Shown here: positions 1-5,832 of the stretch, in pieces
How the letters are laid out: every line of letters starts with the position of its first letter
Position numbering within the stretch: the first letter of the stretch is position 1
The notes under the pieces: model-generated
The model's database searches: none
Told to the model about the DNA's origin: nothing
Seen by the model: only the letters and a program-made list of their open reading frames with translations
Assembly: GCA_013298375.1 (NCBI GenBank)
Contig: JAAFHM010000295.1
Location: 1-6,174 of the forward strand
Direction: 5' to 3'
Source: Ignavibacteria bacterium
Lineage (GTDB): Bacteria; Bacteroidota; Ignavibacteria; Kapaibacteriales; UBA4661
DNA length: 6,174 nt
Made by a program: the position numbers and the translations under genes

Positions 1-50
1 TCATCGGTCAAGCCGTACGCCTGGGCGGCATTTTGTGCTTTGGTTGCCAT
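1..50 (-). CDS. Possible 5' end of an unidentified gene, cut by the window edge
   Basis: Read on the minus strand from an ATG at 50, the frame stays open to the window edge and gives MATKAQNAAQAYGLTD, 16 complete codons without a stop. The peptide is Ala-rich and plausible as a protein start, but it is far too short to assign a family. No Shine-Dalgarno sequence is visible upstream; several other genes in the window lack one too. If real, the gene is divergent from the T9SS tail that begins at 67 and would leave only 16 bases between them. That would leave no room for the missing 5' part of the T9SS gene. It could equally be a chance open stretch. Confidence 0.3.
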   Translation of the reverse strand, partial: MATKAQNAAQAYGLTD

Positions 51-66
51 AGTCTTTGATGCTTGA

Positions 67-513
67 GTGGTAAAAAATGGAATTTGTCTGCTATTTTCCA
101 TTTACACAAAACAATTTACACACTCTACAAGAGTCTATTCTCTCGCTGTGAGCGGTAGTACACTCTTTGCCGGAACAGATGGCGGCGGAGTATTCAAAGC
201 AAACATCGGCGGCACGACATCATCCTCAGCCCACATCTCAGCGCCACAGGCTTCCTCCGTCAAAATTTCCTTCGCCCCTCACCCCATCCTCAACAACACA
301 CGCCTAACACTAGACATACCAAAAACAAGCACGGTAGAATTCCGTATTTTCGATGCGTTTGGTCGTTTGGTACAGCATTGGGCGCTTGGTGAGCTTCCTT
401 CCGGCACACACGAGATACCTCAAGACCTCCACACCCTGCCCAGTGGTACATACAGCCTCGTTGTGCAGGCTGGGAGTGAGCGGGCGCACAAACTCTTGCA
501 GATATTGCGATAG
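67..513 (+). CDS. C-terminal fragment of a T9SS-secreted repeat protein (type A sorting domain)
   Basis: The last 84 or so of the 148 residues form a type IX secretion C-terminal sorting domain. Seen directly are the PHP-type start near residue 71, the beta-strand segment EFRIFDAFGR (91-100), the LPSGTY segment (124-129), and the closing KLLQILR. In this family the domain directs export across the outer membrane and is cleaved or anchored at the cell surface. Before it lies one copy of a beta-propeller-like repeat (VYSLAVSGSTLFAGTDGG, residues 23-40) of a kind that normally occurs in tandem. The first 20 or so residues are not a convincing signal peptide, and the start would be a GTG at 67 directly after an in-frame TGA at 64-66. 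No upstream frame in positions 1-66 carries another repeat. I infer a 5'-truncated remnant rather than a working gene; sequencing error is less likely because no repeat is seen in any frame upstream. Confidence 0.75.
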   Translation: MVKNGICLLFSIYTKQFTHSTRVYSLAVSGSTLFAGTDGGGVFKANIGGTTSSSAHISAPQASSVKISFAPHPILNNTRLTLDIPKTSTVEFRIFDAFGRLVQHWALGELPSGTHEIPQDLHTLPSGTYSLVVQAGSERAHKLLQILR

Positions 514-569
514 TGGGGCGTAAAATGCAAGAATGCGCGTAATTGCTTGGTATCGGGGAATATTCTGCT

Positions 570-597
570 CTTTTTTTTGGTAATCTGCCAAAAAAAG
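570..597 (+). terminator. Poly-T/poly-A hairpin downstream of the T9SS tail (weak terminator candidate)
   Basis: A C, eight T and GG (570-580) are mirrored by CC, seven A and G (588-597) around a 7-base loop TAATCTG. This makes a stem of about 10 pairs with one unpaired T. It lies 57 bases after the T9SS stop and before the marR promoter. The stem is nearly all A/T and lacks a GC core followed by a U-tract, so it is not a classical intrinsic terminator. Confidence 0.25.
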
Positions 598-610
598 GTG
601 AAATTTGATG

Positions 611-639
611 TTGGAACATTTAATGGTGCAACGTTTAAT
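611..639 (+). promoter_or_regulatory. Candidate sigma70-type promoter of the MarR-family gene
   Basis: TTGGAA (611-616, four of six matches to TTGACA) and TTTAAT (634-639, five of six matches to TATAAT) are 17 bases apart. Transcription would begin near 646, only about 8 bases before the ATG at 654, so the message would be almost leaderless. Embedded in the same stretch are a direct repeat, AACATTTAAT (615-624) and AACGTTTAAT (630-639), and an imperfect dyad, GTTGGAAC (610-617) against GGTGCAAC (625-632). MarR proteins usually repress their own promoter by binding a dyad in this position, so self-regulation is plausible but inferred. Confidence 0.4.
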
Positions 640-653
640 TTATCCCCTTCACC

Positions 654-1106
654 ATGCCAAGCATTGAACAAGAAATTATGCAGAGCAAATTTCGGAATGA
701 GAAGCACAGAGCGATTATCAATCTCGTCTATACGGGAAATTGGCTCACAGCGCAACATTCCAAATTTCTCAAAACATTTGATATAAGTGAGCAGCAATTT
801 AATATTCTGCGCATTTTGCGTGGACAACGCCCCAAATCGGCATCTATCACTCTTATACGCGAGAGGATGCTTGATAAAATGAGCGATGTGTCGCGTTTGG
901 TGGAGCGAATGCGCAAACTGGGCTTGCTTGAAAGGGAAGCCTGCCCCAGTGACCGCCGTTTTGTCGAGGTGGTGATTACCAAAAAGGGGCTGGAACTCCT
1001 TGAGGAGATTGATATGCAATCTCCTCACGTTGATAGCATTGCGGAAAACCTTACGAATAATGAGTTAGAGGCACTCAATACATTGCTGGACAAATTGCGA
1101 GGGTAG
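654..1106 (+). CDS. MarR-family winged helix-turn-helix transcriptional regulator
   Basis: This 150-residue protein has the usual length and layout of MarR regulators: small dimeric cytoplasmic DNA-binding proteins that typically respond to phenolic or other small ligands. An N-terminal dimerisation helix (about 10-40) is followed by SEQQFNILRILRG (45-57), the HTH with recognition helix around LDKMSDVSRLVERMRKLG (73-90), and the wing with the characteristic D100-R101-R102 followed by VEVVITKKG. A C-terminal helix (about 125-148) completes the dimer interface. The wording around the recognition helix resembles MarR members common in Bacteroidetes. I chose the ATG at 654 because family members from memory begin about this far ahead of the first helix. 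A second ATG at 678 has a weak AAGAA upstream and is the alternative. The gene stands alone on the plus strand and converges on the B12/GTPase gene with an 8-base gap. The effector and targets cannot be read from sequence. Confidence 0.92.
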   Translation: MPSIEQEIMQSKFRNEKHRAIINLVYTGNWLTAQHSKFLKTFDISEQQFNILRILRGQRPKSASITLIRERMLDKMSDVSRLVERMRKLGLLEREACPSDRRFVEVVITKKGLELLEEIDMQSPHVDSIAENLTNNELEALNTLLDKLRG

Positions 1107-1125
1107 AAACACATTTACCCTTCGC
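1097..1125. terminator. Dyad spanning both stop codons of the convergent genes (possible bidirectional terminator)
   Basis: GCGAGGGTA (1097-1105) is mirrored by TACCCTTCGC (1116-1125) with one bulged base and a 10-base loop. The stem covers the last codons and stop of the MarR gene on one strand and of the B12/GTPase gene on the other. There is no T-tract on either side, so if it ends transcription it does so weakly or with help from the opposing transcription. Confidence 0.35.
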
Positions 1126-2536
1126 TGAGTGCTTCAAGCGCTCCTTGCACTTGATACATCCGCCGGGCAAGATTAACTTGTTCGGCGGTGTGCTTTTTAT
1201 AGCGGTCGTGTTCATCGGCAATTTCGGCAAGATAGCGTGTGCGGTTGGGCGGAATGATGTAGATTTTTTTGCTCATTTCTTCGGAAACCTCAAAGCTGGA
1301 AGCAAGACTCACTCCCGTTTTCGTAACGATGGTATCCATCAAAACGCGGTACAGCGTGTTCATTCCCGGGTCGTTGAATTGCGAAGCCATTGTGCCGAAA
1401 ACAGGCATTTCCTCCGGTTTTTTGTCCCACAGCCCGCGTGCGCGTTGGTATTGCTTTTTCACATCGCGCAGTGCATCAAGAGCGCCCGATTTGTCGAACT
1501 TGTTCAGCGCAATCACGTCCGCATAATCAATCATATCAATCTTTTCCAGTTGCGTTGCTGCGCCAAATTCAGGGGTCATCACATACAGCGACACATCCGC
1601 AATATCGGTAATTTCCGAGCCGCTCTGCCCAATTCCCGCCGTTTCGATGATAATGAGGTCGTATCCCGCCATTTTTACCGCCGGAAGCATCGCTTTGATG
1701 CTCGTGCTGATGGCGGCGTTGGATTGCCGCGTTGCCACCGAGCGCATAAATACTCGCGGGTTGTCAATAGCATTCATACGAATACGGTCGCCCAGCAATG
1801 CGCCCCCCGTCTTGCGTTTCGAGGGGTCAACGGAGACAATAGCAATGCGCTTTTCAGGAAAATCCATCAAAAAGCGGCGTACAAGCTCGTCCGTCAGCGA
1901 GGATTTCCCCGCACCGCCTGTGCCGGTGATGCCGAGAATTGGCGTTTTCAGCCCTTCGGCGGCTTGCTCAATTTGCGGAAGCGTCGCGCATTTTCCAAGT
2001 TCTATGAGCGTCAGAAGCCGCGCCAAAGCCGCATTGTTGCCCGCTTTGGTCTGCTCCAACAGCATCGGCTCTTGTCCTGCGGAAAGCTCGACGGGGGAAA
2101 AATCTGATTGCTGCACAAGGTCGTTAATCATGCCTTGTAAGCCCATCGTGCGCCCATCTTCGGGCGAATAAATGCGGTTGATACCGTAAGCATGGAGGTC
2201 GGCGATTTCTTCCGGCAAAATCGTCCCGCCACCACCGCCGAAAATCTTGACGTGCTGCGCCCCGCGCTCGGTCAGCAAATCGCGCATATACTTGAAAAAC
2301 TCATTGTGTCCGCCTTGATAACTCGTAATCGCCACCGATTGGACATCTTCTTGAATTGCTGCATTCACGATTTCGCCCACCGAGCGATTATGCCCGAGGT
2401 GAATCACTTCGGCACCAGTAGCTTGAATAATGCGGCGCATGATGTTAATGGCGGCATCGTGTCCGTCGAAAAGCGAGGCGGCAGTGACGATGCGGACGTT
2501 ATGTTGCGGTTGATAGGGGTGTTGAACAGGAGTCAT
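1115..2536 (-). CDS. B12-binding domain fused to MeaB/MeaI-type GTPase chaperone (IcmF-like, without the mutase domain)
   Basis: This 473-residue cytoplasmic protein matches the N-terminal part of IcmF, the fusion of isobutyryl-CoA mutase with its G-protein chaperone. Residues 13-140 form a cobalamin-binding Rossmann domain: DGHDAA (24-29) carries the lower-ligand His26, followed by SYQGGH (72-77) and GGGGGT (100-105). Residues about 195-410 form the GTPase: Walker A GTGGAGKS (205-212), G3 ETAGIG (298-303) and G4 NKFD (345-348), all intact. In the family this GTPase gates adenosylcobalamin loading and protects the mutase. The tail (about 424-473) corresponds to the linker that precedes the catalytic barrel in IcmF, roughly 1,090 residues long, but a TAA ends it there. 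No mutase sequence follows, because the convergent MarR gene lies 8 bases away. It may be a genuine small-subunit/chaperone fusion working with a separately encoded large subunit, or a truncated IcmF. It is downstream of, and probably cotranscribed with, the DUF3224 gene, with a 6-base gap. No clear Shine-Dalgarno is seen, which suggests translational coupling. Confidence 0.9.
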   Translation of the reverse strand: MTPVQHPYQPQHNVRIVTAASLFDGHDAAINIMRRIIQATGAEVIHLGHNRSVGEIVNAAIQEDVQSVAITSYQGGHNEFFKYMRDLLTERGAQHVKIFGGGGGTILPEEIADLHAYGINRIYSPEDGRTMGLQGMINDLVQQSDFSPVELSAGQEPMLLEQTKAGNNAALARLLTLIELGKCATLPQIEQAAEGLKTPILGITGTGGAGKSSLTDELVRRFLMDFPEKRIAIVSVDPSKRKTGGALLGDRIRMNAIDNPRVFMRSVATRQSNAAISTSIKAMLPAVKMAGYDLIIIETAGIGQSGSEITDIADVSLYVMTPEFGAATQLEKIDMIDYADVIALNKFDKSGALDALRDVKKQYQRARGLWDKKPEEMPVFGTMASQFNDPGMNTLYRVLMDTIVTKTGVSLASSFEVSEEMSKKIYIIPPNRTRYLAEIADEHDRYKKHTAEQVNLARRMYQVQGALEALSEG

Positions 2537-2542
2537 AGCGCT

Positions 2543-2947
2543 TTACGATTCTTGTGAAAGAGAATAATCAAACGTGTACGAATGTTTGCCGGATTCAATA
2601 ATGATGTTCATCGTCCCTAAAAGCCCCGCAAGCTGCTCCGTACCTGAGTCCGGCACAACTTGTACACTCAGGCTCGGTGTGCCGCGATGCATCACGCCAA
2701 CGTGCATAAGAACAAACGTTCCTGTGCGCCCGTGTAGCGCCCCGCTTACTTTCTCCAGCGCCACATATCCAGCAGAGCCTTTTGTGTCGGTTTGCGCACT
2801 GAGCATCTCGCCTTTGCTTGTGGCTTCGAGGTCGCCGTGAAATGTTTTGTCGAGGGAGAATCGCCCCAAAAGCGCATCAGCGCTAGTGTCAAAGAGCGGT
2901 TGTGGGGTGAGTTTTACGTCAAATGGTCCTGCTGCGCGGGTTGGCAT
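2543..2947 (-). CDS. DUF3224 family protein
   Basis: This 134-residue protein has the family's usual length and hallmark segments. FDVKLTPQPL lies near the start (9-18). SLDKTFHGDLEATSKGEML (31-49) and GSAGYVALEKVSGALHGRTG (57-76) follow. Then come SVQVVPDSGTEQLAGLLG (94-111) and a closing HSYTFDYSL. The family is a small beta-barrel of unknown biochemical function, without signal peptide or membrane segment here. I chose the ATG at 2947 rather than the longer frame from 3097: the family pattern starts right after it, and the extra 50 residues would be translated across a promoter and a palindromic element. It is the first gene of a two-gene unit with the B12/GTPase gene, driven by the promoter at 2966-2995. 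The upstream bases lack a strong Shine-Dalgarno; AAGAA is the best match. The pairing with a B12 chaperone gives no proven clue to its role. Confidence 0.9.
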   Translation of the reverse strand: MPTRAAGPFDVKLTPQPLFDTSADALLGRFSLDKTFHGDLEATSKGEMLSAQTDTKGSAGYVALEKVSGALHGRTGTFVLMHVGVMHRGTPSLSVQVVPDSGTEQLAGLLGTMNIIIESGKHSYTFDYSLSQES

Positions 2948-2965
2948 AAAAAATTCTTGTGTTTG

Positions 2966-2995
2966 ATGATACAAAATCTGGATAAAATTGGTCAA
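2966..2995 (-). promoter_or_regulatory. Sigma70-like promoter of the DUF3224-B12/GTPase unit
   Basis: Read on the minus strand, TTGACC (2990-2995, five of six matches to TTGACA) is followed after 18 bases by TATCAT (2966-2971, five of six matches to TATAAT), with a TTTG just ahead of the -10. Transcription would start near 2959, leaving a leader of about 12 bases before the ATG at 2947. It lies between the palindromic element and the gene, so the element would not be part of this transcript. Confidence 0.5.
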
Positions 2996-3001
2996 GTAGC
3001 A

Positions 3002-3117
3002 TCCTGTCGGGCGGCTTCTTCGCCGTCCGTCCGGCGGGTTGCCGTCGTGCGGCAGTTGTACACCTGAAGAAATCGCCGGACGGCAGCGTATCGCCACTCC
3101 TCAGCCGCCCGACGGGG
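3002..3117. repeat. Nested GC-rich inverted-repeat element between ccmF and the DUF3224 gene
   Basis: Three nested pairings are visible. The outer arms are GTCGGGCGGC (3006-3015) and GCCGCCCGAC (3104-3113), a perfect 10-base match that extends to about 15 pairs on the plus strand if two G-U pairs are allowed. The middle arms are CCGTCCGGCG (3027-3036) and CGCCGGACGG (3074-3083), also perfect. An inner hairpin pairs TGCCG (3040-3044) with CGGCA (3050-3054) across a 5-base loop. A tandem GTCC in the left middle arm (3025-3032) offers a second pairing register. The stretch is clearly richer in G and C than the A/T-rich bases on its DUF3224 side. It contains no credible gene. It may be a REP- or MITE-like dispersed palindrome, or a structured 3' end for the ccmF message. 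Copy number elsewhere in the genome cannot be judged here. Confidence 0.6.
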
Positions 3118-3138
3118 AAGTATCTGAGCCAGGTACTT
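3118..3138 (-). terminator. Small hairpin just after the ccmF stop (weak candidate)
   Basis: AAGTATC (3118-3124) and GGTACTT (3132-3138) pair around a 7-base loop a few bases downstream of the ccmF stop codon. On the ccmF message one pair is a C-A mismatch, and no U-tract follows. The larger palindrome at 3002-3117, just beyond, is the better candidate for ending or protecting this transcript. Confidence 0.2.
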
Positions 3139-3143
3139 AATTT

Positions 3144-5546
3144 CTACGCTTCCTGTTCAGCAGTGTTCGCTGGAACTGCTGCCGTTGCGGGCTTCATGGC
3201 TCGTGCTAATTCTTCGCGGCGGCGAACAATCGCCACAAAAAATCCTGCAACCATAAAAATTACCCCGCCCCAAACCAGATTGATAAAGGGTTTGTAGGAC
3301 AATTCAATCGTAAAGACCTCGCGGGGAACGGTCTGCGGTTTGTTGGAATCCGCGAAGGCAAGGATAGCTTGCGATTTTGACAGATTTTCTTTGTTTGCCA
3401 CAATGCGCTGGAAGGCAATGTAATACTTCGTTCCGGGGATATTGAAGGGTTCTTGCTTTTGCGCTGCGGCATTGCCCGCGATACCTTCTTTGCCTTTGAA
3501 GGTCGTGTAGAGCGCTTGTACGCTCGTGTCTGCGCCACTCTGAGTACGATGAACAATTTCAATAATTGCGCCCAAGCGCAAATCATCAGGGCTTGTGCCG
3601 GATTGCATCGCATTCATAGCTTGCGACATATCGAATTTTTTCAACAGAATCGTGTAGGAGGAATCAAGCGGCATTGGCGTTGGCTCTTCCTTGCTGATAA
3701 CCGCGCTGGGTGCTTCGCCTTCGGTTTCGATGGCTTTCGGTGAAACGTACATATCGTTTGTGAGCGTCCATTTGATGCCGGGTTCGAGGAATGCTGATTG
3801 GCGCTTATTGAAATCGCTCCAATACAGCACGGGCGCTACAACGTGTTCTTTTCCGTCTTTTTCGAGTGCAACGTAGTATTTGTACTTTTCGCGGTCTTTG
3901 TAGTCTTTATCCACTTGTTCGCGCCCGACGTACATGATTTTGTAGCCCATTGCTTGCTTTGCCACGCCCTGCGGCAGTGTCACGTGTTCGGTGACGGAAT
4001 ACCGCGATGTTGCAACGATGCCCAAGAAGAGCAGCGCCACGCCAAAATGCGATATGTATGCGCCGGTGTGTTGCGGCTTTGAGCGCATCAGCCGTGCGCC
4101 CATTTCGATATTGACAAAAAGTGCAAAAAATGAACCTAAAACGAGTGTCAAATACGCAAGGTCGTGAACACCCAAAGCAGTCGTAATACCACTTGCGACC
4201 ACTGCTAAGGCAGCCGGAATTGTCAATTTGCGGAAAAATTCTTTTCGCCCCGTTGACTTCCAACGCAACAGAATCGCCATTCCGTTGACAAAAGCAACGA
4301 TAATCACGAGTGGAAGGTGCATTTTGTTGTAGTAGGAAATATCAATCGCCACTTTGGGCTGCTTCAGCACTTCGCAGACGATGGGCCAGCTTGTGCCGAT
4401 GGTAACGATAATTGCGCTTGCCAGCGTCAGCGCAGAGCCGATAGAAAGGGCAAACTCGCGTGATGTGGGATTGAAATTTGCTTTGCTGGAACTGATGTCT
4501 TTGCGGCGCAGAATCATAATGCCAAAACCAAGCACCGCAAAAACAACGATAAAGACCAACAGCAGCACGTAAGCGAACAAGCCTGGGTCAACAAAGGAAT
4601 GAACGGATGTATCGCCCAGAATCCCGCTTCGTGTCAGGAAGGTGGAATACAGCACCATGAGAAAGGTGAGAATTGCCAGAACAAGATTGGTGCGAACTAA
4701 GCCGCCTGTTTTCTTCTGCGTCAGCATCGTATGAACCAGCCCAACCGAGACAAGCCAAGGAATCAGCGAAGAATTTTCGACCGGATCCCAGCCCCAGAAG
4801 CCGCCCCAACCCAAGGTTTCATACGCCCAAAACCCGCCCAACATAATGCCGAAGCCTAATACAGCCGTTCCGAACAGCACCCACGGCAGCGACACAGCTA
4901 TCCAATTATGATAATCGCGCTTCAGCAATGCGCCCATCGCAAACGCAAATGGCACGGACATCGAAGCAAAGCCCGTAAAGAGAATTGGCGGATGAATGGT
5001 AATCCACAAATTTTGCAACAGAGGATTCAAGCCTTTGCCATTTTGCGGCATAAAACCTTCGCCTACGCCGTCTTTGGCAAAAGATTCCCAAACATAGGCA
5101 AATGGGCTTTTCGCAACAAGCATAAGCAGCAGAAAGACCAAAATCAAGCCGTAAAATGCCATGACCTCGCCTTCGTACTTGTGTTTGCGCACGTAAGGCA
5201 GCAAACTTATGCCAATAGCCGATACCAAAATCGTCCAAAGCGTGAAACTGCCTTCCTGCCCTGCGTAGAAGGTAGCGGCAAGAAGCGGTTTGGAGAGTTC
5301 GCGGGAGGAATGCCCCCAAACGTAGGTATAGCGGAAATCATGCGTAAAAATGTTGTAGAGTTGAACGCCGGAAACAACCAACATTCCAACAAAAATGCAC
5401 ACAAAAAAGATACGCCCAATACGGCGAAACTCTTCTTGCCAAGCCACGCCGCGCCCTGTGTAAAGCGACAGAAAATACGAGCCTGACGACACCAGTGCTG
5501 AGGCGAAGAGGAGATTGACGAAAAATTGTGAATATTGTCCGAACAT
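3144..5546 (-). CDS. ccmF: Cytochrome c-type biogenesis protein CcmF (heme lyase core)
   Basis: CcmF is the inner-membrane core of the System I cytochrome c heme lyase, which takes heme from holo-CcmE and ligates it to apocytochrome c outside the cytoplasmic membrane. The 800-residue protein has about 15 hydrophobic segments. It carries the WWD motif (WGGFWGWDPVEN, 247-258) and all four conserved heme-ligand histidines: H185 in the HPP motif, H272 in GLVHTM, H316 in SVHSF, and H500 in ISHFG. The last membrane segment is near 753-774, followed by a short Arg-rich then Ala-rich cytoplasmic tail. It is longer than the E. coli protein (about 650 residues), mainly because of a soluble domain between about 512 and 750, with an extra insert near 605-630. 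The ATG at 5546 starts the usual short N-terminus, but CCACCACCACT precedes it instead of a Shine-Dalgarno. It lies 36 bases after the 80-residue gene on the same strand. No other ccm genes are in the window. Confidence 0.95.
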   Translation of the reverse strand: MFGQYSQFFVNLLFASALVSSGSYFLSLYTGRGVAWQEEFRRIGRIFFVCIFVGMLVVSGVQLYNIFTHDFRYTYVWGHSSRELSKPLLAATFYAGQEGSFTLWTILVSAIGISLLPYVRKHKYEGEVMAFYGLILVFLLLMLVAKSPFAYVWESFAKDGVGEGFMPQNGKGLNPLLQNLWITIHPPILFTGFASMSVPFAFAMGALLKRDYHNWIAVSLPWVLFGTAVLGFGIMLGGFWAYETLGWGGFWGWDPVENSSLIPWLVSVGLVHTMLTQKKTGGLVRTNLVLAILTFLMVLYSTFLTRSGILGDTSVHSFVDPGLFAYVLLLVFIVVFAVLGFGIMILRRKDISSSKANFNPTSREFALSIGSALTLASAIIVTIGTSWPIVCEVLKQPKVAIDISYYNKMHLPLVIIVAFVNGMAILLRWKSTGRKEFFRKLTIPAALAVVASGITTALGVHDLAYLTLVLGSFFALFVNIEMGARLMRSKPQHTGAYISHFGVALLFLGIVATSRYSVTEHVTLPQGVAKQAMGYKIMYVGREQVDKDYKDREKYKYYVALEKDGKEHVVAPVLYWSDFNKRQSAFLEPGIKWTLTNDMYVSPKAIETEGEAPSAVISKEEPTPMPLDSSYTILLKKFDMSQAMNAMQSGTSPDDLRLGAIIEIVHRTQSGADTSVQALYTTFKGKEGIAGNAAAQKQEPFNIPGTKYYIAFQRIVANKENLSKSQAILAFADSNKPQTVPREVFTIELSYKPFINLVWGGVIFMVAGFFVAIVRRREELARAMKPATAAVPANTAEQEA

Positions 5547-5582
5547 AGTGGTGGTGGGGAAATGAGAGGAAATATGTTGTGT

Positions 5583-5825
5583 TTATGCGGTCTGAACGTC
5601 TATGTCACCAAAGGTTGCGATTTCAAGGGCTTCCGATATTTCTGCATCGAAAATATCAATTCCGGCAAGGGCATAGAGGACTTGTGCCTGTTCGAGTGCA
5701 ATATCCTCTCGGCGATATGCCCAGAAAATCTGTCCAAGCAGAATATCTTGTACACGCCGCGATAGCAAGCCTTGTTGCCGGGCTGTCTCAATAATTTCTT
5801 TCAGGTAAAGAAAATCGCTGTCCAT
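5583..5825 (-). CDS. Small acidic helical protein of unknown function
   Basis: I do not recognise this 80-residue protein. It is rich in helix-forming residues and acidic, with 15 Asp/Glu against 6 Lys/Arg, without signal peptide or membrane segment. It has two likely helical hairpins: LYLKEIIETARQQGLLSRRV (6-25) and EDIALEQAQVLYALAG (40-55). I chose the ATG at 5825 because AAAGGA lies 8 bases before it, the best ribosome binding site in the window. The in-frame ATG at 5867 (14 residues longer) has none. It sits between an unknown 93-residue gene and ccmF on the same strand, spaced 51 and 36 bases, so cotranscription is likely. A role in cytochrome maturation is not supported by anything beyond position. 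Confidence 0.7.
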   Translation of the reverse strand: MDSDFLYLKEIIETARQQGLLSRRVQDILLGQIFWAYRREDIALEQAQVLYALAGIDIFDAEISEALEIATFGDIDVQTA

Positions 5826-5832
5826 TCGATAG

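Noticed and set aside
75..103. Short inverted repeat, AAATGGAA against TTCCATTT
   Set aside because: Eight A/T-rich pairs with a 13-base loop inside the T9SS tail's proposed first codons. It could arise by chance, and nothing around it suggests regulation.
420..1028. Minus-strand open frame of 202 codons that could have been the missing mutase part of the IcmF-like gene
   Set aside because: It is not contiguous in frame with the fusion, shows no acyl-CoA mutase motifs, and is antisense to the clear MarR gene and the T9SS tail.
1128..1155. Inverted AGTGC/GCACT and a near-palindrome around GCTTCAAGC
   Set aside because: It lies within the coding end of the B12/GTPase gene, and the arms are too short to distinguish from codon-level chance.
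1145..2107. Plus-strand open frame of 320 codons
   Set aside because: It is antisense to the B12/GTPase gene, whose motifs are unmistakable. Its translation is rich in His, Arg and Cys with no recognisable domain, as expected of a shadow frame.
2948..3097. 50-residue N-terminal extension of the DUF3224 protein
   Set aside because: The extension would run through the palindromic element and the promoter, has an Arg/Pro/Gly-rich composition from the GC-rich repeat, and lies outside the family pattern that begins after the ATG at 2947.
4906..5486. Open frames on both strands across the 5' part of ccmF (192 codons plus, 137 codons minus)
   Set aside because: Both are shadows of the CcmF frame, which carries all family motifs. 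Their translations show no domain.
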